The position numbers and the translations under genes are program-made. The notes under the pieces were generated by a model. That model did not search any database and had not been told where the DNA came from. It saw nothing but the letters and a program-made list of their open reading frames with translations. A stretch of DNA of 64,000 nt from Desulfobacterales bacterium (GTDB taxonomy: Bacteria; Desulfobacterota; Desulfobacteria; Desulfobacterales; JALSRD01): assembly GCA_026984935.1 (NCBI GenBank), contig JALSRD010000041.1, positions 1 to 64,000 on the forward strand. The letters run 5' to 3'. Positions 61,979 to 64,000 of the stretch are shown here, in pieces; the first letter of the stretch is position 1; each line of letters begins with the position of its first letter.

Positions 61979-62275
61979 TTGATCTTTCTGTCCACCCGGC
62001 CTTGGCGCAAACTCCATAACGTCTTCATGCCGGCCGTTTCACTTTCAGCCCCGCCCCCTATACTTCGGAGGGTGTTCTCCCTCCGAAAGATTGGTGAGGG
62101 CGTTCATCATTGTAAAAAACGAAGTATCTCTTCAGACCAGCCACGAGCTCTGCCACGCTCTCGTAGTCCCGGATATAGATGTCTTCGTATTTGACCGTAG
62201 GCCATAGATCCACCATGATGTTGTCCATGGCCCGGCCTTTGCCGTCCATGCTGATGGCAATGAAAGTATTCCGAA
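61979..62275 (-). mobile_element. decayed 3' remnant of an IS3-family transposase
   Basis: On the minus strand, a frame from about 62275 reads YVRNTFIAISMDGKGRAMDN, then IMVDLWPTVKYEDIYIRDYE and FYNDERPHQSFGGRTPSEV, stopping at 62058. This is the C-terminal end of the DDE integrase domain of IS3-type OrfB, including the catalytic Glu region. A codon is missing (intact relatives have a longer stretch before LW) and everything upstream is gone. The flank below 62058 may include the element's end (GGGGTCCATTTTA-like at about 61923), but no terminal repeat can be fixed. The rest of 62276-62491 holds nothing I can identify. Confidence 0.75.
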
Positions 62276-62491
62276 CATACCCATTTAGTAAAAAGCGCTG
62301 GCTTTAATTCAAAGGCAACCATAGGATAATATTTCTAATTTAAAAGTTTACAAAATTGTCTGTGCAGGATTCAGGTATTAAAAGCACGGTGGAACTGGAT
62401 ATTCACCTATTGAGATTCGAATATAGCACCTGACGGCAACTAAATTGAAAAAGCCAGCACCGCATCAAGGATGGCACTTTCCGCTTTTAAA

Positions 62492-63049
62492 TTACTGCAA
62501 GGAATTGTTCAGCGATTTCCATATTAACATACAGGGTTTTTTGAAAAGTTTGGTTTCAATTTCTTGAAATTCACTGGTCGATAAAGCAAGGGTACGAATT
62601 TTACGTTTTATATAACGTTCAGTTTTTTTGCATAAGTCTGAAAGTTGGTAGCGATCGATATCTCCAACGAGCAGCAGATCGATAATACCCGAATCTTTGC
62701 CTTCAGCGTAATCTCCCAGGAGGTAAGCCTGCTCGAGTTTCCCCAAACGGTTGACAATGCCGTCAATGACCTGGTCAATTCCCATGACCTTGGCGACCAT
62801 GGATTTCAATTCCGGAAACAAGGCGTAGTCTGTGTTGGCCCTGTAATAGACCTTGCGGCCGTTTTTTTCCGATTTCAATAAGTTGGTTTTTTCCAATTGA
62901 TTCAATTCCAGCCGTACAGCATTGGTGGAAACACCGAACTCCTTAGCCAGCTCCCGCAGATAGGCACGGGTTTGGGGATTGAAAAAAAGACGGACCAGGA
63001 GCTTGATCCTTGTCTTGGAGCCGATGATGCCGGTTAAAATGTTATCCAT
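62492..63049 (-). CDS. winged-helix regulator with nucleotidyltransferase-like domain
   Basis: A 185-residue protein. The N-terminal 75 residues form an ArsR/MarR-like winged helix (KTRIKLLVRLFFNPQTRAYL, then VSTNAVRLELNQLEKTNLLK and GRKVYYRANT). The C-terminal half YLLGDYAEGKDSGIIDLLLV has the outline of a minimal nucleotidyltransferase with GDxAxGxxxxxxDLLLVG but lacks the usual GSxAxG serine (D instead), so catalysis is doubtful. Similar proteins are found near exopolysaccharide loci in this group of bacteria, from memory. It is divergent from the sugar dehydrogenase and may control it. Confidence 0.75.
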   Translation of the reverse strand: MDNILTGIIGSKTRIKLLVRLFFNPQTRAYLRELAKEFGVSTNAVRLELNQLEKTNLLKSEKNGRKVYYRANTDYALFPELKSMVAKVMGIDQVIDGIVNRLGKLEQAYLLGDYAEGKDSGIIDLLLVGDIDRYQLSDLCKKTERYIKRKIRTLALSTSEFQEIETKLFKKPCMLIWKSLNNSLQ

Positions 63050-63393
63050 TACAGGTCGGATGGCGATTATAAATGAGTAATAAAACTACTCATAAAACAA
63101 CATGAGATTATTGTCAAGGCCAATGTCGTCCACGCTTCGGTTTGTCGGGCGCTGTTTAGCGGTCAAGACCTGGTTTGTGCGAACGGCACTTCGCGAAGAT
63201 GGGCGAACCGCATCAATCCTTGCTCATTTTAAATGTTTTGTTGTAATCAAAAGTAATTGTCAGCCAGTACCTAATGCTTGGCGGCCAGGCGGCCGAAGAT
63301 AACAGCAGAGCAGCCAGATTGCCGTTAAAACCCTTATCGGTACTTCGGGCTGCAGACTTTAACAGGATGAAGTTCAGGCAGAAAGGAAAATAA
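63050..63393. promoter_or_regulatory. divergent regulatory region
   Basis: This gap of about 344 bases lies between the winged-helix regulator and the Gfo/Idh/MocA gene and must hold both promoters. No gene or RNA is recognised. A short dyad CTTCGCGAAG at 63189-63198 is present and could be an operator. Confidence 0.3.
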
Positions 63394-64000
63394 ATGGCAC
63401 CGTTAGCTGCTGATTCGAATGCCTTTGAGGAACCTGAAAAACCCCTATTGGTTGCTGTGGTCGGGACCGGCTACTGGGGGAAGAACCTGGTGCGCAACTA
63501 TCACAATTTGGGTGTACTAAAAATGGTGTGCGACAAGGATGCCGATACATTGGCAACCTTCAAGAAAACCTACCCGGACGTGGAAGTGTCGCCGGCTTTT
63601 GACGAGGTGCTGCAGCGCAGCGATATCGATGGCGTCATCATTGCGACGCCGGCTGAAACGCACTTTTCCCTGGCACGCGAGGCGCTGGTGGCCGAAAAGC
63701 ATGTCTACGTGGAAAAGCCGCTGGTGCTGCAAAAGCGTGAGGCCATGGAACTGATCGACCTGGCCGAATCGGTGCAGCGCATTCTGATGGTGGGGCATCT
63801 GCTGCAGTACCACCCGGTTTTCGTCAAACTCAAGGCGCTGGCCGCCAAAGGCGAACTGGGGCGCATCAATTACATCTATTCCCATCGGCTGAATCTCGGC
63901 AAGATCCGGCGCGAAGAGAATATCCTATGGTCCTTTGCGCCCCATGACATATCGATGATCCTGTCTCTGGCGGGGGAAAGGCCGGAGAGTGTGGCCGCCA
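63394..64000 (+). CDS. Gfo/Idh/MocA family sugar oxidoreductase, 5' part
   Basis: The gene runs off the right edge; about 202 residues are visible. The N-terminal Rossmann motif is LLVAVVGTGYWGKNLVRNYH, followed by MVCDKDADTLATF. DGVIIATPAETHFSLAREAL and YVEKPLVLQKREA contain the conserved EKP lysine, which is the catalytic/nicotinamide-contact motif. It probably oxidises a UDP-N-acetylhexosamine or uronate at C3, as WlbA/WbpB enzymes do on the way to diamino or amidated sugars. ATG 63394 is preceded by AAAGGAAA. It begins a new plus-strand sugar gene cluster after the regulator. Confidence 0.85.
   Translation, partial: MAPLAADSNAFEEPEKPLLVAVVGTGYWGKNLVRNYHNLGVLKMVCDKDADTLATFKKTYPDVEVSPAFDEVLQRSDIDGVIIATPAETHFSLAREALVAEKHVYVEKPLVLQKREAMELIDLAESVQRILMVGHLLQYHPVFVKLKALAAKGELGRINYIYSHRLNLGKIRREENILWSFAPHDISMILSLAGERPESVAA

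Overview
The window is one contiguous stretch of a mostly G+C-rich bacterial chromosome. Type IVa pilus genes, a sigma-54 PilR-type regulator, selC, a LarC protein, an EF-G of the spirochaete/delta type and densely packed housekeeping blocks together suggest a Desulfobacterota (former Deltaproteobacteria) organism, perhaps Desulfobacterales. This is inferred from gene content; no 16S gene is present.

Layout. (1) 0.3-4.5 kb: a geranylgeranyl-reductase-family flavoprotein and a membrane class III nucleotide cyclase with three GAF domains. (2) 4.4-11.2 kb, minus strand: an ATC-hydrolase-like protein, galE, rsmB, fmt, def, a flippase-like membrane protein and ribF, followed by tRNA-Leu(CAG). (3) 11.4-14.7 kb: a small unknown gene, a nucleotide-sugar dehydrogenase and a membrane J-domain protein. 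(4) 15.1-24.7 kb: a minor-pilin operon (FimT, PilW, PilV, PilX, an unknown exported protein, PilY1, a DUF4124 protein) followed by a PilB-type ATPase. (5) 24.8-29.8 kb, minus strand: a RecA-like ATPase, a mitochondrial-EFG1-like EF-G and a GT-C/TPR membrane protein. (6) 29.9-38.9 kb: rsmG, a DUF309 protein, two hotdog thioesterases, a frameshifted dinB remnant, selC, larC, pgpA, lepB, pyrC and a PilR-like sigma-54 activator.

(7) 38.9-47.2 kb is the most unusual part. Accessory cassettes (an RHH/PIN pair, a DUF4143 ATPase, a Phd/PIN pair, and a small gene with a broken nucleotidyltransferase) are interleaved with the major pilin pilA, a second GT-C/TPR protein and a VKOR-DsbA fusion. Four copies of an imperfect palindromic repeat lie at the cassette borders, and about 90 bp from the 3' end of the PilR-like gene is duplicated on the far side of the first cassette. 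pilA has a near-consensus sigma-54 promoter and a strong terminator, so PilR control of pilA is the natural reading; the adjacent GT-C protein and disulfide-forming fusion could glycosylate and oxidise pilin.

(8) 47.3-62 kb is a surface-polysaccharide locus: a GT39-like membrane protein, a GT2, three GT4-like transferases, a polysaccharide deacetylase, a FemAB-like GNAT, two sulfotransferases, an AsnB-type amidotransferase, a hexapeptide acyltransferase and a Wzx-like flippase. From about 50 kb the DNA is visibly A+T-rich compared with both flanks, which suggests horizontal acquisition; an IS3-type remnant sits where the composition returns to normal. (9) 62.5-64 kb: a winged-helix regulator with a nucleotidyltransferase-like half, and the start of a Gfo/Idh/MocA sugar dehydrogenase cut by the window edge.

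No CRISPR array, rRNA operon, intact transposase, integrase or replication origin was seen.
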